From a virus: a stretch of 23,982 nt of DNA. This document shows, piece by piece, positions 11,180 through 18,249 of this stretch. Position 1 is the first letter of the stretch. Each line of letters opens with the position of its first letter. Location of the stretch: IMG/VR virus record IMGVR_UViG_3300010885_035372, positions 1-23,982 of that record; one strand, written 5' to 3'. Both the position numbers and the translations under genes were made by a program. The notes under the pieces were generated by a model, which worked only from the letters and a program-made list of their open reading frames with translations, was not told the DNA's origin and did not search any database.

Positions 11180-11575
11180 TTCACCTTTAAACAGTTCTTT
11201 TTAGAAGCTATTAAACTCACTCCTTCAGATCACAAGATTGGTGAATATATTAAGATTGTTAATTCATGGGGTTATCCGAATCCATTTGAGCCCAATCTAT
11301 TCGTGATTGATAATTGTAATTTAAATCTACAAAACCATAGAAATAAAGCCCACATCTCTTTTATATAAGCCTTAGAAAAGAATAAAAGACACGGAACGAA
11401 TCTTATGAATCGTTTAATTCATCTGGCCGATGAGATGTCTGTGACTTTATCGCTTAATCCCGATCCAGTTGGTAATAATTCGATGCACTATAAAAAATTA
11501 ATCAAATGGTACAAAACTTTTGGTTTTGTTGGTAATCTAAGTGGTATGATCCGCGAACCTAAGATTAATAAGTAA
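11177..11575 (+). pseudogene. GNAT-like acetyltransferase with capsid-targeting N-terminus, interrupted by an in-frame TAA
   Basis: The frame opens with MFTFKQFFLEA (T4 IPIII-like capsid-targeting sequence) and stops at TAA 11366-11368 after 63 residues. Without a frame shift it then continues for another 68 codons to TAA 11573-11575. The downstream part (LEKNKRHGTNLMNRLIHLAD, then KKLIKWYKTFGFV) has the motif A/B layout of GNAT acetyltransferases. The break falls just before the acetyl-CoA-binding loop, in the middle of the conserved core, so a nonsense mutation (one base from AAA, CAA or GAA), readthrough or a sequence error must be considered. If intact, it would be a small acetyltransferase packaged into the head, analogous to T4 Alt in being injected with the DNA. 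The late promoter lies in the shared palindrome. Confidence 0.7.
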
Positions 11576-11591
11576 TAAAAATTTTTATAAC

Positions 11592-11597
11592 TAAATA
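11592..11597 (+). promoter_or_regulatory. T4-like late promoter, N6 to ATG
   Basis: ACTAAATA, then AAAAGA and ATG 11604. No Shine-Dalgarno. Confidence 0.7.
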
Positions 11598-11603
11598 AAA
11601 AGA

Positions 11604-12632
11604 ATGGATCAGATTTTACAAAAACATCTTGTGGAGAAGTTAATGCTTCACAAACCTGATCTCATAAAAGCCGCTACGTCTCCCATGGATTGTATCTCCT
11701 ATCAATCCTGTAAATTTTTAGACGAATCGTATCATATCAAAACCGATTCTTATACAATAGTCACCAAAGTTTTGGGATACTGGAAAGATAAACCCATCGT
11801 TCTACATAATTCCCATAAATATGTCCTACTGGAGAATTCCAAATCTTTAGTTAATCTAGATAACTTTGGTGATAAAAAGATCGTTCCTGCAAGCGCAAAA
11901 AGTACACGATTCTTTCAGAAAAACTCAACTATTGAGGCTCCTGTGAAAGAGCTTCCCAAAGTTGTGGAAGAACCAAAAATCGAGGTTACGCCAGAGCCTA
12001 AAAAAGAATTACCAGAGCCTGTTAAAAAGGTTGAAACAAAACAGATTTATAAAACAGTATCGGTTGTTCCCGAAACTAAACCGACCCAGAATTATATTTC
12101 AGGATTAAGATCACAGGACGAAAAATTACCCGAGATCACCAAGTCCGAAGATGCCGAAGAAGCTTTCTTTGATATTCTAGAAACTAAAAAAGACGATCCT
12201 AGAATTAAAAAGTTTTTCAACTATCATGCCGATCAAGCCAAGAAAGAATTGTTTTCCATAACTGAAAAGTTTACGCAACAACAAATGGCTAGGGCTATGG
12301 AAAGCGGTGGTGGGACAAATTCCGTTCAGTATGCCAACGGTGGTACGATGCATGGAGATTTAATTGTTGATGGTAATTTAACCGTAACCGGAACCTCAAA
12401 CACAGGCGGAGGAACCACAAGTAATAAAAAAGTTTTCACCGTGGGTGATGGAGTTCATAACGAATATACCCTACTTCATTCATTAAACACCAAAGATATC
12501 ATAGTGAGTGTTTACGATTCAGATTATGAATCTGTACTAGCCTATATCAAAAATATCTCGTTAAACGAAACTCGTATTTCGTTCGGTAATATAATCCCCG
12601 TGGATTCGATTAAAGTAGTAATTATGGGTTAG
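11604..12632 (+). CDS. Virion structural protein (fibre/neck-like)
   Basis: 342 residues in clear sections. 1-110 is a globular N-terminus with beta-like strands (SYTIVTKVLGYWKDKPIVLHNSHKYVLL). About 111-170 is a Pro/Glu/Lys-rich linker (PEPKKELPEPVKK). 175-235 is helical. About 240-275 is a Gly-rich segment with GGTMHGDLIVDGNLTVTGT, a repeat type of phage fibres and baseplate beta-helices. About 280-342 is a beta domain starting VFTVGDGVHNEYTLLHSLNTKDIIV, typical of small virion decoration or fibre-attachment domains. Hence a late structural protein; exact position in the particle is unknown. Its stop overlaps the stop of the convergent 12629 gene by 3 nt. Confidence 0.75.
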   Translation: MDQILQKHLVEKLMLHKPDLIKAATSPMDCISYQSCKFLDESYHIKTDSYTIVTKVLGYWKDKPIVLHNSHKYVLLENSKSLVNLDNFGDKKIVPASAKSTRFFQKNSTIEAPVKELPKVVEEPKIEVTPEPKKELPEPVKKVETKQIYKTVSVVPETKPTQNYISGLRSQDEKLPEITKSEDAEEAFFDILETKKDDPRIKKFFNYHADQAKKELFSITEKFTQQQMARAMESGGGTNSVQYANGGTMHGDLIVDGNLTVTGTSNTGGGTTSNKKVFTVGDGVHNEYTLLHSLNTKDIIVSVYDSDYESVLAYIKNISLNETRISFGNIIPVDSIKVVIMG

Positions 12633-12907
12633 ATGCCGGGAAGATTACTGAAGAATTGTGTTCTGTAATAAATGTCGCCGCTTCCTGTTGCGCTCAACTG
12701 AGAAGAATTGATCAATCCACGGAAAGTAAATTCTTCGCCAGAAAGTAACTGAAAACCCACACTGGGATTCTGATGATCATAAATTAAAACCGTTCCACGA
12801 GGCTTTACGATAACTTCGGAGCATTCTTGTGCGGAAAAAGCTTGCATAGACACAGAAGCACTAAGTTTAAATGTTTTGCAAATATTACGGTTATACTGGA
12901 TAGACAT
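12629..12907 (-). CDS. Small beta-rich late protein
   Basis: 92 residues, predicted all-beta (ECSEVIVKPRGTVLIYDHQ, VGFQLLSGEEFTFRG, SGDIYYRTQFF). No signal peptide, membrane segment or known motif. The sequence pattern (short strands with Gly/Asn turns, few charges) suits a virion decoration or fibre-tip protein. Promoter TTAAATA lies 6 nt upstream of ATG 12907. It converges with the structural gene 11604-12632 and overlaps its stop. Function unknown. Confidence 0.65.
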   Translation of the reverse strand: MSIQYNRNICKTFKLSASVSMQAFSAQECSEVIVKPRGTVLIYDHQNPSVGFQLLSGEEFTFRGLINSSQLSATGSGDIYYRTQFFSNLPGI

Positions 12908-12913
12908 ACAAAT

Positions 12914-12919
12914 TATTTA
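12914..12919 (-). promoter_or_regulatory. T4-like late promoter, N6 to ATG
   Basis: ATTAAATA on the minus strand, then ATTTGT and ATG 12907. Divergent from the promoter at 12929-12934. Confidence 0.65.
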
Positions 12920-12928
12920 ATGATTTGT

Positions 12929-12934
12929 TAAATA
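12929..12934 (+). promoter_or_regulatory. T4-like late promoter, N7 to ATG
   Basis: GTTAAATA, then TTATCAT and ATG 12942. Heads the 12942-13850 operon. Confidence 0.6.
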
Positions 12935-12941
12935 TTATCAT

Positions 12942-13133
12942 ATGGCCGACAAAAATAATACACGTCAACGAATTCAATACACCCTATGTTCGAATAAAAC
13001 ATGCTGCCCTGTATTATCAGAAGTTTCTGATGGTAAATTTGTTCTTACTGATGATTATGAAGGTAAAGTTCAACTCACCCAAGAAGAACTTTTACTTCTT
13101 AAAAATTTCCTAAATAAAACTTTCGAGGATTAA
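12942..13133 (+). CDS. Small Cys-containing phage protein
   Basis: 63 residues. The N-terminal half has LCSNKTCCPVLSEV (three Cys, C-x4-CC) followed by DGKFVLTDDYEGKVQLTQEELLLLKNFL. This pattern of a CCPV cluster, a short beta hairpin with DDxG and a C-terminal helix is familiar from small hypothetical phage proteins; no function is known. An overlapping frame at 12925 is rejected because the late promoter points to ATG 12942. First gene of a tightly packed operon; the next start codon follows one base after the stop. Confidence 0.65.
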   Translation: MADKNNTRQRIQYTLCSNKTCCPVLSEVSDGKFVLTDDYEGKVQLTQEELLLLKNFLNKTFED

Positions 13134-13134
13134 T

Positions 13135-13518
13135 ATGCAGAACAAAGACACAGTTCTTCTGTCGGAGATTTATAAGACTCAGATTCTAAATGAGAATTTA
13201 GAAAATATTCCAGTAGATCCTCTCATACTAAAAATAGATCTTAAAAGAACTTTTAAGCTATCGATGATTAATGATCTTAAATTCATTGCCCGAGGACGTG
13301 AGATTGTCAATAAACTTTTTGCCAACGAAACCTTGGCAAATCAACTTTTAGATGAAGTTCTTGAGAATAATAATCCAGAAGATACACAAGTTTCTGTAGA
13401 TTTCGAAGCAGGTGATTTGTTCTTTAAATTTAAAGACGATGATTACAAAGAACATCAATTTCAAGTAGAACTAGCCACTGATTCAGAAGGAAACGTGGTT
13501 GATTATAATATTTTCTAA
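13135..13518 (+). CDS. Unknown late protein with N-terminal phage motif
   Basis: 127 residues, acidic. The N-terminus MQNKDTVLLSEIYKTQILNE belongs to the same type seen at 8331 and 8941 (hydrophobic pair, Glu, Tyr, then a second hydrophobic-x-x-Glu). The middle is helical (RGREIVNKLFANETLANQLLDEVLE). The C-terminus is beta-rich and acidic (QVSVDFEAGDLFFKFKDDD). No enzyme motif. It begins 1 nt after the preceding stop, and its stop overlaps the next ATG (TAATG), so translational coupling is likely. Virion association is inferred from operon and N-terminus only. Confidence 0.65.
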   Translation: MQNKDTVLLSEIYKTQILNENLENIPVDPLILKIDLKRTFKLSMINDLKFIARGREIVNKLFANETLANQLLDEVLENNNPEDTQVSVDFEAGDLFFKFKDDDYKEHQFQVELATDSEGNVVDYNIF

Positions 13519-13850
13519 TGATTCTTTATTACTGGATAGCCGCAATCGGAATGTGTTGGATCATGAAATATGGTTCAATCTTAGAATCTTTTCGTGCTTA
13601 TACAGCTTCGGTGTTCGCTCCTTTGGCGAAATTATACAAATGTTGTCTGTGTATGGGATTCTGGGCGGGAATATTATTAATTCCTTTCTTGGTAATTGAC
13701 GGAAATTGGGATATAGAAGTTATTCTATTTCCATTTACTTGTTCGGCTGTTTGTTGGATAGCTGATAGCTACATCACATATATTCACAATAAATCATTTT
13801 ATTACGATTCGTTGTCTTCTTCGTCAAATTCAGAGAAGCCAAGTAAATGA
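13518..13850 (+). CDS. Membrane protein with CxxCxGFW motif
   Basis: 110 residues with hydrophobic segments at about 2-15, 47-63 and 70-88. Between the first two is KLYKCCLCMGFWAGILL: C-x2-C-x-GFW at the start of a transmembrane helix, as in small phage and bacterial membrane proteins of unknown function (DUF1360-like appearance). The C-terminus is polar and Ser-rich. Third gene of the 12942 operon, coupled by TAATG. Its last 49 nt overlap the end of the convergent 13802 gene. It could act at the host membrane during late infection; not assigned. Confidence 0.65.
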   Translation: MILYYWIAAIGMCWIMKYGSILESFRAYTASVFAPLAKLYKCCLCMGFWAGILLIPFLVIDGNWDIEVILFPFTCSAVCWIADSYITYIHNKSFYYDSLSSSSNSEKPSK

Positions 13851-14164
13851 TGCATTAGTTTTTCAAAATGAGATTTGGTTTCGTCGTTCCATGATCCCTC
13901 ATCGATTTCTTTTTTGAAGAATTTAATTAATAGTTCGGCTTTTTTAGAATCAGAAAATTCCTCATCATCGGGAAACATAACTTTATCACCAAATTGTGCC
14001 ATATCTGAATCTCTGGCTCCTGTGGAAGGACCATTTCCCGGTCCACTCATGGATGCAGTAACTTGATATGAATTTTTAACATCGTTGGTGGGTGTATTGG
14101 TGAATTCCTTCAACAAAACTTGTTTCTTATAAATGTCACCCATGTGATAAAAACTGATATCCAT
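13802..14164 (-). CDS. Unknown acidic late protein
   Basis: 120 residues. Start set at ATG 14164 rather than 14170 because TAAATA lies exactly 5 nt upstream of it. The N-terminus MDISFYHMGDIYKKQVLLKEF, a low-complexity Ser/Gly/Pro/Asn middle (SMSGPGNGPSTGARDSD), then a helical acidic C-terminus (KKAELLIKFFKKEIDEG, SHFEKLMHHLLGFSEFDEEDNES). No known domain. Divergent from the 14190 gene through a palindromic promoter, and overlapping 49 nt with the convergent 13518 gene at the 3' end. Function unknown. Confidence 0.65.
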   Translation of the reverse strand: MDISFYHMGDIYKKQVLLKEFTNTPTNDVKNSYQVTASMSGPGNGPSTGARDSDMAQFGDKVMFPDDEEFSDSKKAELLIKFFKKEIDEGSWNDETKSHFEKLMHHLLGFSEFDEEDNES

Positions 14165-14168
14165 GAAC

Positions 14169-14185
14169 ATATTTAGCCTAAATAT
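14169..14185. promoter_or_regulatory. Divergent late promoters in an ATATTTAG-C-CTAAATAT palindrome
   Basis: A near-perfect palindrome gives TAAATA on both strands (14079+100 to 14184 plus strand; 14070+100 to 14075+100 minus strand, that is 14179-14184 and 14170-14175). Each is 5 nt from its ATG (14190 plus, 14164 minus). Same design as 11141-11179, with a different spacer. Confidence 0.75.
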
Positions 14186-14189
14186 TCAC

Positions 14190-14438
14190 ATGAAGTTTGA
14201 CGAACTGGTGAATATGTTTATGGAGGAATTCAAGAGTAATGGGTATAATGCATACTCAACACTTAATTCTCCAAAAGTATCAAATCAAGGCCCCACCAGA
14301 TCTAATAATAAAGGTTATAAAAGATTAAATGATTTTAAAGGAACTCGTGGTGAATTTGACGAGAACGAACCATTGCCAGAAGATTTAGGTAAAATGTTCT
14401 ATCAAGCCAAGCCAACAAAGAAGAGGAGAAGAAAGTAA
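14190..14438 (+). CDS. Small basic late protein
   Basis: 82 residues. Start set at ATG 14190 by the late promoter 5 nt upstream; the ATG at 14163 would place the promoter inside the gene. The N-terminus MKFDELVNMFMEEF is an amphipathic helix of the kind found at the front of many T4-like virion proteins. The rest is polar and basic (RSNNKGYKRLNDFKG) and ends KPTKKRRRK, a strongly basic tail suggesting nucleic-acid contact. No family recognised. Confidence 0.65.
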   Translation: MKFDELVNMFMEEFKSNGYNAYSTLNSPKVSNQGPTRSNNKGYKRLNDFKGTRGEFDENEPLPEDLGKMFYQAKPTKKRRRK

Positions 14439-14466
14439 TTGATCTGAAGTGAAACTGTGGTAAGAT
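14439..14466 (+). promoter_or_regulatory. Sigma-70-like promoter, leaderless
   Basis: TTGATC-N16-TAAGAT with TG at the extended -10 position. Six nt to ATG 14473, placing the predicted start point on the start codon. Confidence 0.55.
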
Positions 14467-14472
14467 CGATGA

Positions 14473-14826
14473 ATGGCGCATAAACTTTCCTGTGTAATCA
14501 CTGGTAAAACCATTACTGTTGGTAATGAGTATTACGATAAAAAATTAAAAGAGTTCGGAAGCGAGGAAAGCCTTAATTCTCATTACGTTTCTCGTCAAGC
14601 AAAAAGTTTGCTTAAACGTGGTTATAAGGTACAAGAAATTCGTGATCTTCTCAAGGTAGAACGTAAAACTTTACCTGATATTACAGAGGAAACAGTCAAG
14701 GAAATCTTGAAATCCAATGACGAAGAAATGAGTCATTCTGATAATATTTGCGTGAAGAAATCAGACCCAGAAGTAGTTGAATATATCAACAGCCTACGTA
14801 CTTATTTATCTTGCCAAACGGTTTAA
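14473..14826 (+). CDS. Unknown protein upstream of nrdA
   Basis: 117 residues. The N-terminus KLSCVITGKTITVGNEYYDKKLKEFGSEE resembles the short Cys-containing lead segment of small phage proteins. The middle SRQAKSLLKRGYKVQEIRDLL (about 40-60) reads like a helix-turn-helix or compact helical hairpin. The C-terminus is acidic then polar (PEVVEYINSLRTYLSCQTV). Only two Cys, so no obvious zinc site. It has its own sigma-70-like promoter and precedes nrdA by 47 bp. A role in controlling nucleotide-metabolism genes is possible but unsupported. Confidence 0.6.
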   Translation: MAHKLSCVITGKTITVGNEYYDKKLKEFGSEESLNSHYVSRQAKSLLKRGYKVQEIRDLLKVERKTLPDITEETVKEILKSNDEEMSHSDNICVKKSDPEVVEYINSLRTYLSCQTV

Positions 14827-14840
14827 GAACATGGTATCTT
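14811..14840 (+). promoter_or_regulatory. Sigma-70-like promoter for nrdAB
   Basis: TTGCCA-N18-TATCTT with TGG before the -10 (extended -10), overlapping the end of the preceding gene. It gives a leader of about 27-30 nt containing GTCTA-AA-TAGAC (14856-14867). TAAATA at 14859-14864, 9 nt from the ATG, could be a secondary late start. Confidence 0.5.
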
Positions 14841-14873
14841 GGACGACTCTCAAAAGTCTAAATAGACAAAGCT

Positions 14874-17177
14874 ATGATATTTAACGAACAAATTTCTGAG
14901 AAATCTAATAAAATGGAAAAGGAAATACAGGTCATAAAAAGGTCAAAAGAGAAGGTATCTTTTGATATCGGCAAGATAAACAAGATCGTTAAATGGGCTA
15001 ACGACGGCATCAAAGACGTGAGTCTTTCTGACATTGAAATCAATGCGAAGTTGAATATCCGTGACGGAATCACAACCGAAGAAATTCATCAAGTTTTGAT
15101 TGAATCCGCAGCTAATCTAATCACTATAGACACACCGAATTATCAATATGTTGCTGCTAGGCTTTTGACTTATCAACTCAGAAAAAATGTTTGGGGTGGT
15201 AAAAATCCACCAAAATTAATTGATATCATCAAAAAGAATATCAATCTGGGTGTATATACATCAGAAATTCTTGATCTGTATTCTGAACAAGAACTTAATA
15301 AAATTGACGAACTGATCGATCATGAACGTGATTTTATCTTTACATATGCTGGTATTAAACAATTGATCGATAAATATCTCGTCCAAAACAGAAAAACCAA
15401 AGAGATTTATGAAACTCCCCAGTTTGCATATATCTTAATTGCGGCTATTTCTTTCGCAAATTATCCAAAAGACAAAAGAATAGATTATGTAAAAAGAGCT
15501 TATAATTACTTTAGTAAACATAAGATTAATCTACCCACTCCAATCATGGCTGGGGTTAGAACTCCTCTAAAAAGCTTTGCGTCTTGTTTGCTTACTGGGG
15601 TGGCAGATTCCATGGAATCTATTTTGGCTAATGTTTCTATTATTGGACATGCTACTGCTAAAAGATATGGAATTGGTTTTAATTTCTCGCACATCAGAGC
15701 TATGGGAGCCCCCATCAGAAATGGGGATGTGATCCACACTGGAAAAATTCCATTTCTCAAAATATTTGAATCCACTGTAAAGAGTTGCCACCAAAACGGA
15801 ATCCGAGGAGGTTCTGCTACCACAACTGTGTTCATCTTTGATTATGAAATCGAAGATATTGTTGTTCTCAAGAATAATGCGGGCACTGAAGAGAATCGCG
15901 TCAGGAAACTAGATTATTCTATCGGCCTATCCAAGTTATTTTATCAGCGTTGGTTGAATAACGAAAAAATTACATTATTTTCTTCTCACGAATGTCCAGA
16001 TCTGTTTGAGAGTTTTGGTACTGATAAATTCGATGAGTTATATCAAAAATATGAAAACGACAAATCGATTAAATTCAAACGAACGATTTCTGCTAGAAAT
16101 TTGTTTGATTTAATTACTAAAGAGAGAATCGAGACTGGTCGCATTTATATTATAAATGTAGATAATGTAAATTCCCATTCGGGATGGCTAGATACCGTAC
16201 AAATGAGCAACCTTTGTCAGGAAGTGACACAACCAGTAATCCCGGCCAGATCTTTGCACGATGAAGATGCTGAAATTGGTATTTGTATTCTTGCTGCTAT
16301 AAATTGGCTTGAAATTTCTTCTGATTCTGAATTTGAAAAGGTATGTGATATAACTGTAAGGATGTTGGATGAAATTATTGATTATCAAGAATATTTTTGT
16401 CCCGCTGCTAAGAATTTCGCAACTAAACGAAGGAGTCTAGGTGTAGGCATAACTAATCTAGCTGCTTTACTAGCAAAGCATAATTTAAAATATGAAGATT
16501 CAGAAACTCCAAATTTCGTTTCTGAGATGATGGAAAAGCAACAGTATTTTCTTCTCAAATCTAGTTTAGAATTAGCAAAAGAAAAAGGTCGCTGCGAAAA
16601 GTTTGAAAGAACAACATATTCACAAGGATTACTCCCCATCGACCATTATAAGAAGGATAAATTAGATTCCATAGTAACTAGTCCGTTAAAAATGGATTGG
16701 GAACAATTAAGAAAAGATATTCTTCAATATGGATTGAGGCATTCCACATTAACTGCTCATATGCCTTGTGAATCTTCTTCTGTGATTCAAAATAGTACAA
16801 ACGGCATAGAACCCATTCGTAGTTTGATTACATATAAAAAATCAAAAGCTTCCACAGTTCCTGTAATCGCTCCAAGCGCAAACCAGTGGAAAAGTCGATA
16901 TACGATTGCTTTTGACATGAAAGATAACACTGGCTATCTTAATGTATGTGCGGCTATTCAGAAATTTACGGATATGGCAATGTCTATTAATATGTATTAT
17001 GATTATTCGCATTATCCCAATAAAATGATTCCACATTCAAAAGTAATCAAAGAAATGATGTATCATTATAGTTTGGGTGGTAAGACCATATATTACACTA
17101 ATACTAATGATAATGATAAAGAGCAATTAATGGATAAAGAATCCGACTCTTGCAGCTCTGGAGCTTGTTCAATTTAA
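14874..17177 (+). CDS. nrdA: Class Ia ribonucleoside-diphosphate reductase, large subunit
   Basis: 767 residues, normal for E. coli/T4-type NrdA. It reduces ribonucleoside diphosphates to deoxy forms, with NrdB supplying the radical. An N-terminal ATP-cone is visible (IQVIKRSKEKVSFDIGKINKIVKWA). Active-site cysteines are Cys238 in SCLLTG (E. coli Cys225), Cys448 in NLCQEV with Glu450 (Cys439/Glu441) and Cys471 in IGICILAAIN (Cys462). The MPCESSSVIQNSTNGIEP block is the E. coli-type substrate loop. The C-terminus ends SDSCSSGACSI, the swinging Cys pair reduced by thioredoxin/glutaredoxin. TIYYTN holds the radical-relay tyrosines. ATG 14914 (MEKEIQVIK) is an alternative start closer to the family N-terminus. 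nrdB follows after 4 nt. Confidence 0.97.
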   Translation: MIFNEQISEKSNKMEKEIQVIKRSKEKVSFDIGKINKIVKWANDGIKDVSLSDIEINAKLNIRDGITTEEIHQVLIESAANLITIDTPNYQYVAARLLTYQLRKNVWGGKNPPKLIDIIKKNINLGVYTSEILDLYSEQELNKIDELIDHERDFIFTYAGIKQLIDKYLVQNRKTKEIYETPQFAYILIAAISFANYPKDKRIDYVKRAYNYFSKHKINLPTPIMAGVRTPLKSFASCLLTGVADSMESILANVSIIGHATAKRYGIGFNFSHIRAMGAPIRNGDVIHTGKIPFLKIFESTVKSCHQNGIRGGSATTTVFIFDYEIEDIVVLKNNAGTEENRVRKLDYSIGLSKLFYQRWLNNEKITLFSSHECPDLFESFGTDKFDELYQKYENDKSIKFKRTISARNLFDLITKERIETGRIYIINVDNVNSHSGWLDTVQMSNLCQEVTQPVIPARSLHDEDAEIGICILAAINWLEISSDSEFEKVCDITVRMLDEIIDYQEYFCPAAKNFATKRRSLGVGITNLAALLAKHNLKYEDSETPNFVSEMMEKQQYFLLKSSLELAKEKGRCEKFERTTYSQGLLPIDHYKKDKLDSIVTSPLKMDWEQLRKDILQYGLRHSTLTAHMPCESSSVIQNSTNGIEPIRSLITYKKSKASTVPVIAPSANQWKSRYTIAFDMKDNTGYLNVCAAIQKFTDMAMSINMYYDYSHYPNKMIPHSKVIKEMMYHYSLGGKTIYYTNTNDNDKEQLMDKESDSCSSGACSI

Positions 17178-17181
17178 TAAT

Positions 17182-18249
17182 ATGAAAACTGTACTTAACG
17201 AAAAATTAGTTAATCCTTTGTCACAGCCATTGTTTTTGGGAGAACCTTTGGGATTACAAAGATACGATCTATTAAAATATCCAATCTTTGATGATCTTTA
17301 TCTTAAACAAGATGAATTTCATTGGAGACCTGAAGAAGTAACTCTTATTAAAGATAAGAGTGATTACCAAGAATTAACCGAATCCGAAAAATTTGTTTTT
17401 GATAGTAATATTCGGTTTCAAACTCTAGGTGATAGTATGTTGAGTAGAAGTATTCTATCTCTTAGAGAATTCGTATCAAATTCAGAATTAGAAGCCTGTA
17501 TGACCAAATGGGCTGATTTCGAAGTTATTCATTCTAGAAGTTATTCTTGGGTTTTTCGAAATCTATTCTCCAAGCCAGAAGAATTCTTCAATTCGATTTA
17601 TGCTGATAAAGAAATCATGAAACGAAAGGAATTAATTCGTTCTAATTACGATCAACTTCTTGGTGCTGATTCTAATTCAGAAGATATTAGAGATAAGATT
17701 TACAAGGCTATTTTATCAACAAATGTCATGGAAGGATTGGTTTTCTATGTTTCTTTTGCATGTTCATTTTATTTCGGATATCGCGGAAAGATGGAAGGAA
17801 ATGCTAAAATAATTAAACTGATTCAGCGAGACGAAGCACAACATTTTGCTATCACCCAAAATTTGATTAAAATTTTAAGAGACTCTCCAGATGAAGGATT
17901 TCAAGATGTTGCAAAAAAGCATGAAAATTTAGTTTATGACATCTATAACGAAGCCACCATGCAAGAAATTGAATGGGCGAAATATCTTTTCAGCAAAGGA
18001 AGCCTACTTGGATTAAACGAAGAATCTTTGTCTGGATATTGCAAATGGTTGGCTGATAACAGATTGAGGTCTTTGGGATATAAGAAGATCTTCAATCAAA
18101 AGGAAAATCCAATTTCTGGATGGTTAGATTCCTATATGGATTCCAGCAAAGTTCAAGTAGCTCCACAAGAAACAGAAATTTCTTCCTATAAGATAGGTGC
18201 TAGGAATACAGATATTAATGATAAAGAATTCGAGGGATTTAGTTTATGA
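17182..18249 (+). CDS. nrdB: Class Ia ribonucleoside-diphosphate reductase, small (radical) subunit
   Basis: 355 residues, typical for NrdB. All di-iron ligands are present: Asp84 (LGDSM), Glu114 and His117 (FEVIHSRSY), Glu184 (NVMEGLVFY), Glu218 and His221 (RDEAQH). The radical tyrosine is Tyr121 in HSRSY, so this is a conventional Fe/tyrosyl-radical class Ia enzyme. The FYVSFACSF and MEGNAKIIKLIQRDEAQH blocks match E. coli almost word for word. The C-terminus (DINDKEFEGFSL) is the tail that docks on NrdA. Cotranscribed with nrdA (4-nt gap). The HNH gene starts inside its stop (ATGA), a typical insertion point for homing endonucleases. Confidence 0.97.
   Translation: MKTVLNEKLVNPLSQPLFLGEPLGLQRYDLLKYPIFDDLYLKQDEFHWRPEEVTLIKDKSDYQELTESEKFVFDSNIRFQTLGDSMLSRSILSLREFVSNSELEACMTKWADFEVIHSRSYSWVFRNLFSKPEEFFNSIYADKEIMKRKELIRSNYDQLLGADSNSEDIRDKIYKAILSTNVMEGLVFYVSFACSFYFGYRGKMEGNAKIIKLIQRDEAQHFAITQNLIKILRDSPDEGFQDVAKKHENLVYDIYNEATMQEIEWAKYLFSKGSLLGLNEESLSGYCKWLADNRLRSLGYKKIFNQKENPISGWLDSYMDSSKVQVAPQETEISSYKIGARNTDINDKEFEGFSL

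Noticed and set aside
11177-11575. Genome-wide recoding of TAA as sense
   Set aside because: Many neighbouring genes, including nrdA, end at TAA with sensible C-termini.
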